Shown here: positions 1 through 7,290 of the stretch, one piece after another | Numbering within the stretch: position 1 is the stretch's first letter | Layout of the letters: the number at the start of each line of letters is the position of its first letter | IMG/VR virus record: IMGVR_UViG_3300031721_000823 | Location: 1 to 40,714 of that record | Reading direction: 5' to 3' (one strand) | Length of the DNA: 40,714 bases | Origin: a virus | Notes under the pieces: model-generated | Database searches by the model: none | Told to the model about the DNA's origin: nothing | What the model saw: the letters and a program-made list of their open reading frames with translations, nothing else | Program-made: the position numbers and the translations under genes

Positions 1-732
1 TTATTTTATTTTAAAACAACAAGAAATCCAGGATTCAGATTTAAAGATGGTGAGTTCGTCATGATGGGATTAGATCACTTCTCTGAAAAACTCCAAAGGA
101 ATAAACCTATATTAAGAGCATACAGTATTGCTTCACCATCATACGCTGAATACTTGGAATTCTATAGTATCAAAGTACAAGACGGACCTTTAACAAGTAA
201 ATTACAGCATGTTAAAGTAGGTGACAAAATCCTAGTAGGTACTAAACCAACTGGTACATTAGTCCCAGATAATGTCAAGCCAGGTCGTAATCTATATATG
301 TTAAGTTCGGGCACTGGCGTAGCACCATTTATGGGGTTAGCACGTAGTCTTGATATTTACGACAACTATGATAATGTAATATTGGTACACGGTACTAGAA
401 AGATCGAAGATTTAGTTTGGAAAGATATGTGGTTAGGTCTTAACGAACACGAATTGTATGGTGAGTTAGTGCAGAATAAATTCCATTATTACGCAACGGT
501 TTCTCGTGAAGAATATGAGAATGAAGGCAGAGTAACTACCGCACTATTCGATCATTCGATAGAAGACAAGTTACAGTTACCACATCTTGATTCTGAATTC
601 GATAGAGTTATGATTTGCGGGTCTATTCCATTCAATGAGGATTTACAAAATCATCTACTTGAAAAAGGATTCGTTGAAGGTAACATGAGTGATCCAGGCA
701 CATTCGTAGTAGAACGTGCATTCGTAGGATAA
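1..732 (+). CDS. fpr: Ferredoxin/flavodoxin--NADP+ reductase, 5' end cut by window
   Basis: The frame is open from base 1 (it begins L-F-Y-F-K-T-T-R-N-P-G-F-R-F), so the first codons lie outside the window. The protein closely follows bacterial Fpr: an FAD-binding R-A-Y-S-I-A-S-P block, then the sulphide/substrate block V-Q-D-G-P-L-T-S-K-L-Q-H, a P-T-G-T-L loop, and the NADP-binding block L-S-S-G-T-G-V-A-P-F-M. It ends with an aromatic-containing tail (E-R-A-F-V-G) as in the short proteobacterial Fpr subclass. Known role: moves electrons between NADPH and ferredoxin or flavodoxin in the cytoplasm. In this genome the obvious consumers would be the [4Fe-4S] radical SAM enzymes of the neighbouring minus-strand operon (inference). 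A terminator follows directly. The family call is firm. Confidence 0.93.
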   Translation, partial: LFYFKTTRNPGFRFKDGEFVMMGLDHFSEKLQRNKPILRAYSIASPSYAEYLEFYSIKVQDGPLTSKLQHVKVGDKILVGTKPTGTLVPDNVKPGRNLYMLSSGTGVAPFMGLARSLDIYDNYDNVILVHGTRKIEDLVWKDMWLGLNEHELYGELVQNKFHYYATVSREEYENEGRVTTALFDHSIEDKLQLPHLDSEFDRVMICGSIPFNEDLQNHLLEKGFVEGNMSDPGTFVVERAFVG

Positions 733-736
733 CAAT

Positions 737-766
737 AGCCCAGTTTAACTGGGCTTTTTTATTTGC
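737..766 (+). terminator. Rho-independent terminator after fpr
   Basis: A 7-bp stem AGCCCAG / CTGGGCT with a 5-nt loop is followed by a run of T. It sits 5 bases after the fpr stop and overlaps the stop codon of the convergent lipase gene. On the minus strand the bases after the stem are not a clean T tract, so it acts mainly on plus-strand transcripts. Confidence 0.85.
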
Positions 767-1517
767 GTTGTTTAATCTTTTCAATATAATTAGTACTTAG
801 GTGATCATAAATCCCATCAAAAAATTGAAACTTACTCCATGCTTTAAATGTACCTTTTACTTTATCAACAAATCGTTGCCACCAAGTAAGATCAGTTAAT
901 ATTTTAAAATCATAAGTTATATAATTTAACTGTCCAACATGACGATAATATCCTAATATCGGAACTTGTGGTATAATGTCATTATTGTTTACGAAGCGAT
1001 ATGCTTCTATGTTATCAAACTGTACACCCCATTCCTTATTGCCTGTTCTTGGGCATCCATATGTATACAATACCAAATCTGCGTCTAATTTAGCCACCCT
1101 ACTTGCAAGGATAGTTGCCATTGCAGCACCTAGACTATGTCCTGTTATAACAAGTTTTTTAGTGGTTACTCGCTTACCTAACCATTTAATGATTGATGGG
1201 TATAACTTATCAATTTCTGTTTTAAATCCATAGTGTACATAACCAACTGTTTCACTATCGGATGGCCATGCTTTAATGTCTGCTAACATATCTTTTGCTT
1301 GTGTTGGCTCGGTTCCTCGTAATGCTATAACTATATAGTCTGGCATAACAATACCATATCCTTGTGCACTATCGTTTGTAAAAAACTTGATACTAGAATA
1401 TTTTATATTATTATCTTTTAAGTATGCAGACATTCTTGCTTTATCATAATATGCTTCATCGCATAAATGTGCACATAATTCTGCAATTTTCCAATCTACT
1501 TCTTTATTTTGTGGCAT
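759..1517 (-). CDS. Class 3 lipase (alpha/beta hydrolase)
   Basis: The 252-residue protein has the lipase_3 arrangement: the nucleophile elbow G-H-S-L-G with Ser128, a V-N-N-N-D-I-I-P-Q-V-P block with Asp180, and His193 in Y-R-H-V-G, giving a complete catalytic triad. An earlier in-frame start at 1565 is less likely because it would run into the plus-strand promoter at 1559-1587; the start at 1517 has a GGAG seven bases upstream. No signal peptide is seen, so it is probably cytoplasmic or released at lysis. Substrate unknown; a host membrane lipid is a reasonable guess. It is convergent with fpr and divergent from the small-gene cassette. Confidence 0.85.
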   Translation of the reverse strand: MPQNKEVDWKIAELCAHLCDEAYYDKARMSAYLKDNNIKYSSIKFFTNDSAQGYGIVMPDYIVIALRGTEPTQAKDMLADIKAWPSDSETVGYVHYGFKTEIDKLYPSIIKWLGKRVTTKKLVITGHSLGAAMATILASRVAKLDADLVLYTYGCPRTGNKEWGVQFDNIEAYRFVNNNDIIPQVPILGYYRHVGQLNYITYDFKILTDLTWWQRFVDKVKGTFKAWSKFQFFDGIYDHLSTNYIEKIKQRK

Positions 1518-1558
1518 GTAATATCTCCAATTATGTATATATTTAGTCAAATAAAGTG

Positions 1559-1587
1559 TTGACAAGTAAGGCTTCTTATTGTATAAT
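1559..1587 (+). promoter_or_regulatory. Consensus sigma-70 promoter
   Basis: TTGACA at 1559-1564 and TATAAT at 1582-1587, spacer exactly 17 bases. The spacer holds GTAAGGCTTCTT and the downstream part reads GGTTACATAAGTTAAT; the same text recurs around 1767-1810. It drives the 46-aa ORF at 1619. Confidence 0.9.
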
Positions 1588-1618
1588 GGTTACATAAGTT
1601 AATAAAGAGAGCAAGACT

Positions 1619-1759
1619 ATGAACAATGAAGAAATCATGCAGAAGATTGAACAGGCTGAACGTTACGTAAATTCATTACATGGCAATACATCTGATATTA
1701 AGATGAAGAAGTATGCTATCAACAAAAAAATTAATAAATTAAAAGCACAATTAGTATAA
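1619..1759 (+). CDS. Small helical protein, 46 aa, unknown
   Basis: ATG at 1619 begins a 46-residue ORF (M-N-N-E-E-I-M-Q-K-I-E-Q-A-E-R) ending at TAA 1757-1759. It is rich in Lys, Glu and Ile and looks helical. It lies alone between two almost identical consensus promoters, which is the best evidence that it is expressed. The purine-rich leader AAAGAGAGC precedes the start at moderate spacing. No family recognised; the position fits an early host-takeover peptide. Confidence 0.6.
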   Translation: MNNEEIMQKIEQAERYVNSLHGNTSDIKMKKYAINKKINKLKAQLV

Positions 1760-1766
1760 TTAGGGG

Positions 1767-1795
1767 TTGACACGTAAGGCTCCTTATAGTATAAT
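1767..1795 (+). promoter_or_regulatory. Consensus sigma-70 promoter, second copy
   Basis: TTGACA at 1767-1772 and TATAAT at 1790-1795 with a 17-base spacer. From the -35 box through the GTTAAT downstream of the -10 box it differs from the 1559 promoter at only a few positions, so the two are a direct duplication. It drives the gene starting at 1835 and those after it. Confidence 0.9.
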
Positions 1796-1834
1796 GGTTA
1801 CATAAGTTAATTAATGAAAGAAAGAGAGAACGAT

Positions 1835-2227
1835 ATGAGTACTAGAAGCGCAATTGGTTACATGACTCCAAACGGTAGTGTTCGTGCAGTATATTGTCAT
1901 TTCGATGGCTACGTTACTAACGGTGTTGGCGAAACACTAGTTACCGAATGGCAGGCGGCTTATCGTGTAGCACAGTTAGTTGAATCAGGTGATATGAGTC
2001 AACTAGGATACGATCTTACAGATTGCATCATATATGGTCGTGATCGTGGTGAAACTGATGCATCTACTAATGAATTTGAGTCAGTACTTGAATACATCAA
2101 GTTTTATGATGATTGTGAATACTTCTACTTATATACTCGTGACGGTTGGTTAGTTCAGACTGAGGCAGGCGGAAGATTTACTCGCGTTGACACATATCTA
2201 CAAGCAGAAAAAAACATGGCGGTATAA
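1835..2227 (+). CDS. Conserved phage protein of the STRSAIG type, unknown function
   Basis: The 130-residue protein begins M-S-T-R-S-A-I-G-Y and contains V-Y-C-H-F-D-G-Y followed by a gap and G-V-G-E-T-L. This Y-C-H-x-D-G-Y pattern is common in small proteins of many phages, but I know of no function. An in-frame ATG seven codons earlier (1814) is possible; the second start is chosen because the protein family begins MSTRS and a GAGAGA tract lies just before it. First gene after the 1767 promoter, followed two bases later by the HD-domain gene. Confidence 0.7.
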   Translation: MSTRSAIGYMTPNGSVRAVYCHFDGYVTNGVGETLVTEWQAAYRVAQLVESGDMSQLGYDLTDCIIYGRDRGETDASTNEFESVLEYIKFYDDCEYFYLYTRDGWLVQTEAGGRFTRVDTYLQAEKNMAV

Positions 2228-2229
2228 TA

Positions 2230-2778
2230 ATGAGTAAAGAAATCTTGGCAGAAACGGTTGCTCACACTGCTCATGCAGCAGTCGGACAATTAAGGAAATA
2301 CAGTGATGAACCATACATTGTTCATCCTCGTGAAGTAGCAGAGATTGTTAGGTTTTACGGTGGATCTACTATTCAAATTCAAGCCGCATTCCTTCATGAC
2401 GTGGTAGAAGATACTTCACTTACAGTTGATTTCATATCTAAAATGTTTGGTACAGAAGTCGCTACAATGGTAGATTGGCTAACTGATGTATCTGTTCCCG
2501 ACGATGGTAACAGGAAAATTAGAAAAGCACTTGATCGCGCACACTTAGCAGATGCTCCTTTAGAGGCTCAATTTGTAAAAGTTGCTGACTTGATTTCAAA
2601 CTCCAAATCTATATGCGAGGCTAATGAAGGGTTCACAATAGTCTATATGCAAGAAAAAGAATTATTGTTACGTGACATGACCAAAATTCACGGGACTGAC
2701 ATATACAATCGTGCAATGCGATTACTAGAACAATATTATGTGGGAACACCACATGAACCGTTATTAACAGGAGAATAA
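2230..2778 (+). CDS. HD-domain (p)ppGpp hydrolase-like protein (MESH1/SpoT-type)
   Basis: 182 residues matching the hydrolase half of RelA/SpoT proteins without a synthetase domain. Seen: G-Q-L-R-K-Y-S-D-E-P-Y-I-V-H-P (metal ligand His32), F-L-H-D-V-V-E-D-T (His56, Asp57, with Glu60 and Asp61), and K-V-A-D-L-I-S-N (Asp120). These are the metal-binding and catalytic positions of the alarmone hydrolase family, whose known reaction is removal of the 3'-pyrophosphate of (p)ppGpp with Mn2+. In an infected cell it could cancel the stringent response (inference). It follows the 1835 gene by two bases and its last codons hold the ribosome binding site of the next gene. Confidence 0.85.
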   Translation: MSKEILAETVAHTAHAAVGQLRKYSDEPYIVHPREVAEIVRFYGGSTIQIQAAFLHDVVEDTSLTVDFISKMFGTEVATMVDWLTDVSVPDDGNRKIRKALDRAHLADAPLEAQFVKVADLISNSKSICEANEGFTIVYMQEKELLLRDMTKIHGTDIYNRAMRLLEQYYVGTPHEPLLTGE

Positions 2779-2779
2779 A

Positions 2780-2950
2780 ATGATAACACAAGATGACATC
2801 GATGCTTTTGCAGATAACCAAGAACTTCCAAAAATAACTCGTGTAGAAGTTATTGGAAATGATGGTAGATTGCTTGTTAAGTATGTTAAGAATGCTAGAA
2901 TCAGTATGCAAGATGATTACAGCACTTTAAAGATATTCTTAGAAGAATGA
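2780..2950 (+). CDS. Small protein, 56 aa, unknown
   Basis: ORF from ATG 2780 to TGA 2948-2950, with GGAG six bases upstream overlapping the end of the HD gene. The product begins M-I-T-Q-D-D-I-D-A-F-A-D-N and is acidic at both ends with a central V-E-V-I-G-N-D-G-R strand pair. No family is recognised. The tight spacing and clear ribosome site support it as a real gene of the 1767 operon. Confidence 0.7.
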   Translation: MITQDDIDAFADNQELPKITRVEVIGNDGRLLVKYVKNARISMQDDYSTLKIFLEE

Positions 2951-2995
2951 GCATGATGCAGAAAGAGTTTAAACTCAAAGCAAAAAGAAGAAACA

Positions 2996-3439
2996 ATGGG
3001 GAAATTTTTAATGACTATGTCACTAGTAGGTCCAGGACTAACAACTACATCTTATAAGAAGCGTAAGCAAACTAATCGTACTAAAGTGCAGCAATCTATA
3101 TTTGAAAACCAACATCGAGATCACAATAAGCGTATGAAGCAAAGTGGTGCACATGATCAAATGATGTCGTTAGCAGAATATGATTTGTATGTACGTGGTA
3201 ACTACAAACCTAAAGCAAAGAAGTTCAAGGAACTTGTTCCATCGGCTGCATTTCAGCGTGATACAAAACAATATCCTAGCAAGGGAACTGGCATTGGTGT
3301 AGCATCTAAAAAAGAATCGCCTGCGTATACTGGTGAACAAAAACTACTTGGCATCGCTACAATGCATAAAAGTAACATGGTTCCTATATTTGAAGATAAC
3401 AAACAGATGGCAATTGAAATTGCAAGGATGAGACGATGA
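2996..3439 (+). CDS. Conserved phage protein (SLVGPGLTTT / MHKSN type), unknown function
   Basis: 147 residues. The N-terminus contains M-S-L-V-G-P-G-L-T-T-T, the middle is very basic, and the C-terminus reads Y-T-G-E-Q-K-L-L-G-I-A-T-M-H-K-S-N-M-V-P-I-F ending I-A-R-M-R-R. I recognise this pairing as a recurrent protein of marine and other T4-like phages, but no function is known to me. The start is uncertain: ATG 2996 has a weak AGAAG upstream, ATG 3011 has GGGGA. Its last four bases overlap the next start (ATGA). Confidence 0.75.
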   Translation: MGKFLMTMSLVGPGLTTTSYKKRKQTNRTKVQQSIFENQHRDHNKRMKQSGAHDQMMSLAEYDLYVRGNYKPKAKKFKELVPSAAFQRDTKQYPSKGTGIGVASKKESPAYTGEQKLLGIATMHKSNMVPIFEDNKQMAIEIARMRR

Positions 3440-3660
3440 GCGATATTAAATTTACAACAGCAGGTGATTATATGAAGGATGTAGACATGATCGAAGAAGA
3501 AACAATTAATGAAGTAATGACAGAAAAGGCAGCAGCAGAACGTTTGCGCAAAAGTGAAGCGGCTCGTGCTAAACGCAAAGCAGTAAAAGAAAAAAAGGAA
3601 TTAAACCGTGGTGTTTTTGATAAATCAAAACTAACCTATACAGACGGAGATAATACCTAA
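3436..3660 (+). CDS. Small basic helical protein, 74 aa, unknown
   Basis: Starts in an ATGA overlap with the preceding gene. The centre (residues about 28-58) is a run of Ala, Lys, Arg and Glu (E-K-A-A-A-E-R-L-R-K-S-E-A-A-R-A-K-R-K) that should form one long helix and may bind nucleic acid. It ends T-D-G-D-N-T, almost the same as the end of the 3718 gene (P-D-G-D-N-T); in both cases these codons include the GGAG ribosome site for what follows. No known family. Confidence 0.65.
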   Translation: MSDIKFTTAGDYMKDVDMIEEETINEVMTEKAAAERLRKSEAARAKRKAVKEKKELNRGVFDKSKLTYTDGDNT

Positions 3661-3731
3661 TAGCAGAAGAGTTGCTATTGTTTGTCGCTGAAAAAGAAGT
3701 GGTAGAGGAAGATGAATATGAAGATGAGTAA
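3660..3731 (+). other. Possible short acidic ORF with ATA in the start position
   Basis: After the GGAG that ends the previous gene, the stop overlaps ATA (3660-3662) where the matching junction at 3897 has TAATG. The frame opened by ATA is read for 23 codons (I-A-E-E-L-L-L-F-V-A-E-K, then a Glu/Asp-rich tail) to TAA 3729-3731 and overlaps the next start. It is either a gene that has lost its ATG, one that uses a rare ATA or the TTG at 3672, or chance. Confidence 0.25.
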
Positions 3732-3897
3732 TTGTTGGGATATGTATGAACCTGATGTTGTGGAGTATTACGATACTCCTCTCAGGGATTTTGACTACGT
3801 TGAGAAACAACGGTTACAGAATAAAAGAGATGCAGGGGTGAAGCAATGGCATAAGCCAAGCATGCCTAAGCAATTACCAGATGGAGATAACACATAA
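3718..3897 (+). CDS. Small protein, 59 aa, unknown
   Basis: Three in-frame ATG codons lie close together (3712, 3718, 3724); 3718 has the best spacing (9 bases) from GAGG at 3705-3708. The product is rich in Tyr, Asp and Trp (C-W-D-M-Y-E-P-D-V-V-E-Y-Y-D) and ends P-D-G-D-N-T, matching the end of the 3436 gene. The stop codon overlaps the next start (TAATG). No family recognised. Confidence 0.55.
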   Translation: MKMSNCWDMYEPDVVEYYDTPLRDFDYVEKQRLQNKRDAGVKQWHKPSMPKQLPDGDNT

Positions 3898-4145
3898 TGA
3901 TACAAACTATTTTTGGGTTAATGTTGCTAGTTGGTGTGGGATTCGTATTTGGCGTTAGCGAATCAACAGTTAGAACTACACTACCAGATTACGAAATGGC
4001 AGTTGGTTTATGCGTTTTCAACGATGGTGTCGATTTCATGACAATTAATAGCGAAGATAATAACGATGATTATATGGAATTAGTTACTTGCAACAACGGT
4101 GCTGAATTCAAACTGAAGCCACCATCGAAATATTTTGATGAATAA
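3897..4145 (+). CDS. Small protein with N-terminal membrane segment, 82 aa
   Basis: Residues about 4-20 (I-F-G-L-M-L-L-V-G-V-G-F-V-F-G-V) form a hydrophobic segment that can be a signal anchor or an uncleaved signal peptide; no lipobox is present. The rest is short, acidic and carries two Cys residues (G-L-C-V-F-N and V-T-C-N-N-G) that could form a disulphide if exported. It begins in a TAATG overlap and its end overlaps the SGNH hydrolase start. Function unknown. Confidence 0.6.
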   Translation: MIQTIFGLMLLVGVGFVFGVSESTVRTTLPDYEMAVGLCVFNDGVDFMTINSEDNNDDYMELVTCNNGAEFKLKPPSKYFDE

Positions 4146-4860
4146 AGATCAAGTAATTAAATCAAATTGGTTTGATAAATTTCATATCGGCAATGACAAA
4201 CCCGGCACTTATCACTTTCGTGAAGAAGGAGAAAAACGTGTCTGGGAATCAAATAAAATAGAAGCAACTAAATTAGGATGGAGTGAACACAATGTTACGT
4301 ACAATATTAACGAACATGGTTATAGAGGCGCAATTGAACCAGGAGTGGGTGTTGCTGCCGCTTTCGGTTGTAGTTTTACATTTGGTTCAAGCGTAGACGA
4401 AAATCAACATTGGCCCTATATATTAGACATTGCAAACTGTGGTCAACCCGGCAGTTCTAATGACAAAATTGCACGACTCGCAATTAGTTATATAAATACT
4501 TTTAAGCCTACTGATATCTATGTCTGCTGGACATTTCCACAACGTAGAGAATGGGTAGATGAAAAAGGCAATGTGATTGCATTTAAGAATGTAACACCCG
4601 TAGAAGCCTCTCAAATGTTATCACAAACTTGGGTAAGTTGGGATAACGCACTATTGTATCTTAGTAATGATTTGTGGGATGAATATAATTATATCAAGAA
4701 CATAATGCTACTAGAAGGTGTTTGTTCTATGAATAATATCAAATTACACCAAACAAGTGTATTAGATATGAACCACACACAATACCCATACGGAAGGGAT
4801 TTAACCCATCCAGGACCTGATTGGCATGTTATCATCGCAGAACAATTTCTCAATAATTAA
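4138..4860 (+). CDS. SGNH/GDSL-type hydrolase
   Basis: 240 residues. Block I is F-G-C-S-F-T-F-G with the candidate nucleophile Ser79; a G-Q-P-G-S-S-N-D block follows near residue 107; the C-terminal D-L-T-H-P-G (Asp221, His224) gives the D-x-x-H pair of the family. SGNH enzymes are esterases, lipases or O-deacetylases. Phage and surface-sugar loci often use them to trim O-acyl groups, but the substrate here is unknown. ATG 4138 is preferred to the in-frame TTG three bases before it. It overlaps the previous gene by 8 bases and the next by 35. Confidence 0.75.
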   Translation: MNKDQVIKSNWFDKFHIGNDKPGTYHFREEGEKRVWESNKIEATKLGWSEHNVTYNINEHGYRGAIEPGVGVAAAFGCSFTFGSSVDENQHWPYILDIANCGQPGSSNDKIARLAISYINTFKPTDIYVCWTFPQRREWVDEKGNVIAFKNVTPVEASQMLSQTWVSWDNALLYLSNDLWDEYNYIKNIMLLEGVCSMNNIKLHQTSVLDMNHTQYPYGRDLTHPGPDWHVIIAEQFLNN

Positions 4861-5509
4861 TAACTGGTTTAATAACCATATCTCATTAGGTGGCAGTGTT
4901 CATATAGTACATGACACTGTTTCACTTATCGGTTCGCCCAAACCATATCTAACTGATATCTATGATAGATTCTCAAAACTAACATTCGAAGATGTAGAGC
5001 ATTTCATGGGCTCTCGTATCTTAGACAATTCAATGCCCAATCGTGCATTGATCGAAGATGCAACTAAGTTGTATTATCTAGAAGAACAAATCAAACAAGA
5101 CAAACTAATATTCAAACCGCAACTATTACACGAACCTTGGGCAGATAGATATCGTGTTCATCCTGGTTCGGGTCGTATCGCAGCAATGTGGAAATGTGAT
5201 CCCATAAAACCTATAGAAAGCATCTATATTCACTTCAATGAAGACATATTTACTATCCCTCAGAATAGCACCGAAGTGAGGTCCTCAGAGGCTTTCTTAG
5301 ACGCAATCACGTATAAGGCGACTAATAGCATAGATTGTACAGTGGAACCAGCGTTAAAACGTACGGAACGAGACACCGAATGGAATCCAACAATAGTAAG
5401 TACCGTAAATTGGGAATTCATTCGTTATAGTGAAGGGAAATATTTCTTGGAATATAAGCAAGCATGGCGTGACTACGCACTCGACTTATGGTTACTACTT
5501 AATCGCTAG
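4826..5509 (+). CDS. Unknown protein, 227 aa, partner of the SGNH hydrolase
   Basis: The reading frame starts inside the end of the SGNH gene, with AGGA ten bases upstream. A conserved-looking core reads W-A-D-R-Y-R-V-H-P-G-S-G-R-I-A-A-M-W, followed by Y-I-H-F-N-E-D. I do not recognise a family. The overlap suggests translational coupling to the SGNH hydrolase and so a joint role. Its last 15 bases overlap tail to tail with the convergent 2OG oxygenase gene, with no terminator between them. Confidence 0.6.
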   Translation: MLSSQNNFSIINNWFNNHISLGGSVHIVHDTVSLIGSPKPYLTDIYDRFSKLTFEDVEHFMGSRILDNSMPNRALIEDATKLYYLEEQIKQDKLIFKPQLLHEPWADRYRVHPGSGRIAAMWKCDPIKPIESIYIHFNEDIFTIPQNSTEVRSSEAFLDAITYKATNSIDCTVEPALKRTERDTEWNPTIVSTVNWEFIRYSEGKYFLEYKQAWRDYALDLWLLLNR

Positions 5510-6115
5510 ATTAGATCTAACCCAGTCATGCATTTCAGGCGTGTTATGCGCATTGATAACTAACCAATAACTATCTTTAGTACTTGCATTAAATAATGCA
5601 TGCTCTAATGTAGTGTTCACTGCATATAGTTGGCCCATTTCAAAATAAAGCGGCTTATCTTCTAACATAAATCTAAACCACGGATTTGTAGTATTAGATA
5701 ACGCCATTATTAATCTAAACGTATCCACATTTTCACCACGACTATCTCGATGTGGTGGGAAATAACCGCCTGGCGATACTCTCAATATATGCGTTCTACC
5801 ACATAAATGTAATATATCACCAAGTAACTCTTTCATTGAAGTGAGATCATACACAGGGGTAGTTTTATCAAAATCTTTTTCACTGTAATCTGTATTATAT
5901 TTTCTATTCCATTCATACAGACTATTCAATGCGGGACCAGATTGATTTAAACCACTTTCATTTATTACACATAGACCGTCTCGCTTAATATGTGGTTTAA
6001 ATTCATTGTATTGTTCCCATTTATCGTCAAACTGTGATAGTTCTTCCATAAATCTGCTAGTATTAATACTCTTATCTAATAAGATTTGATTTCCTAAATT
6101 AAAAATTACAGACAT
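5495..6115 (-). CDS. 2OG-Fe(II) oxygenase, aspartyl/asparaginyl beta-hydroxylase type
   Basis: 206 residues from ATG 6115, which has AAGGA eight bases upstream; an earlier in-frame codon at 6199 would overlap the upstream radical SAM gene. The double-stranded beta-helix core shows R-V-S-P-G-G-Y-F-P-P-H-R-D with iron ligands His122 and Asp124, and E-H-A-L-F-N with His172. These are the ligands of the AspH/cupin-like hydroxylases, which hydroxylate peptide side chains or small molecules using O2 and 2-oxoglutarate. Last gene of the radical SAM operon. A second enzyme of the same type lies at 11623-12378. Confidence 0.72.
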   Translation of the reverse strand: MSVIFNLGNQILLDKSINTSRFMEELSQFDDKWEQYNEFKPHIKRDGLCVINESGLNQSGPALNSLYEWNRKYNTDYSEKDFDKTTPVYDLTSMKELLGDILHLCGRTHILRVSPGGYFPPHRDSRGENVDTFRLIMALSNTTNPWFRFMLEDKPLYFEMGQLYAVNTTLEHALFNASTKDSYWLVINAHNTPEMHDWVRSNLAIK

Positions 6116-6119
6116 ATAA

Positions 6120-7289
6120 CTATTCCTTAAAAGATGTATCGCCGGGAAACAATGGTAATTGTGTACCTGGCGCACGCTTAGGTATCTTACTATCTGCACT
6201 ACTCACGCACGCATTAGTCGTACATACTGTGGGTGCATCAAATAACTTGAAACCTGTTTCTATATTTCCTAACGGCTGATCTACGCAACTATAACTACGC
6301 TTCACACTACCATCTGGTTCTCTGATAATAATACTACGATGACCAGATGAACATTCCCAGCCCTTGAATTTATTAAAACCAAATGCGTTGAATCGTTCAG
6401 CCTGATCCATGAACCAATGCTTGTTATCTTTATCCATGAACTCAACTTGAAAATGCTGAGGCACTGTTACATTCTCTTCCCAATACAACGGATCCCCATC
6501 TTTCTTAAATGTAGGTGTCGGGCGTGTAACCAACTGAGTCTTTTTCGCTTTATCTTCTGTATAACCACGCTGTGGCATACCGTTGTGTAATCGCTCCATC
6601 TGCTCTGCGGTGTAACCATCTACTATCTTACTAGCAGTAGGATCAGACATAGGCTTTAATGTACAGTTGATTCCCTGATTATGAAAGAATAACGCATTAT
6701 CCCAATCTCGCTCAAACCATTCTGGAACCATCACTTGATTGATAGTTACTTGTACATCATGTTCTTGACAGAATATTAACTTATCAGCAAAGACTTGCAT
6801 CTTTTCTCTAGTGTCTAAATGCTCTGTGTGCAAACTTGCTGTAATACTTGCTCTATGAAATGGTGCGACATTCTTAACATAAGTCTCAAACCACTTCATG
6901 GGACGTGACATATTAGTTGTCATGTGAACTGATGTGTAATTAGTGTTATCTACATCATCTGCAAGGTGTTTCATTATATCCAAATATCCCGGATGGAATG
7001 TTGGTTCACCCCCGCTTAAACTAAAGTGAAAACTATTGAAACCATTGTCTCGTGCTTGACGCTTAATCTCGTCAACTGTACGTAAACATAACTCAGTAGG
7101 TCTAAAGTCTTTCTTATCACTACGAGCGTAAGGCCAGCAGTAACTACAACGATAGTTACAATAGCGTCCCAGTAACCAACTAATACTGAATAAATCGCGA
7201 TGAAGCATTGTGCGTTGCCCTACTCTTACTAAATCATCAAATGGTATTTTAGTAAAATCGTATGTACTGTATTTTAAATCTTCGCTCAT
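6120..7289 (-). CDS. Radical SAM protein with C-terminal Cys-rich region
   Basis: About 389 residues. The S-adenosylmethionine cluster motif C-N-Y-R-C-S-Y-C (Cys44, Cys48, Cys51) is followed by S-G-G-E-P at 92-96. Unlike the other radical SAM proteins of this operon it has no N-terminal Cys domain; instead several Cys lie near the C-terminus (W-E-C-S-S-G-H, Y-S-C-V-D, T-V-C-T-T-N-A-C), where they could bind auxiliary Fe-S clusters in SPASM fashion. The start at 7289 follows the nuclease stop by one base (TAA-A-ATG); an ATG at 7322 with GAGA upstream is the alternative. Substrate unknown. Confidence 0.85.
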   Translation of the reverse strand: MSEDLKYSTYDFTKIPFDDLVRVGQRTMLHRDLFSISWLLGRYCNYRCSYCWPYARSDKKDFRPTELCLRTVDEIKRQARDNGFNSFHFSLSGGEPTFHPGYLDIMKHLADDVDNTNYTSVHMTTNMSRPMKWFETYVKNVAPFHRASITASLHTEHLDTREKMQVFADKLIFCQEHDVQVTINQVMVPEWFERDWDNALFFHNQGINCTLKPMSDPTASKIVDGYTAEQMERLHNGMPQRGYTEDKAKKTQLVTRPTPTFKKDGDPLYWEENVTVPQHFQVEFMDKDNKHWFMDQAERFNAFGFNKFKGWECSSGHRSIIIREPDGSVKRSYSCVDQPLGNIETGFKLFDAPTVCTTNACVSSADSKIPKRAPGTQLPLFPGDTSFKE

Positions 7290-7290
7290 T

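Noticed and set aside
1517-1565. Longer N-terminus for the lipase from 1565
   Set aside because: It would overlap the plus-strand promoter at 1559, and the shorter start has a clear GGAG.
2954-3058. 34-codon plus-strand frame starting ATGATG just after the 56-aa gene
   Set aside because: It overlaps most of the start of the conserved 2996 gene in another frame, has no good ribosome site and matches nothing known.
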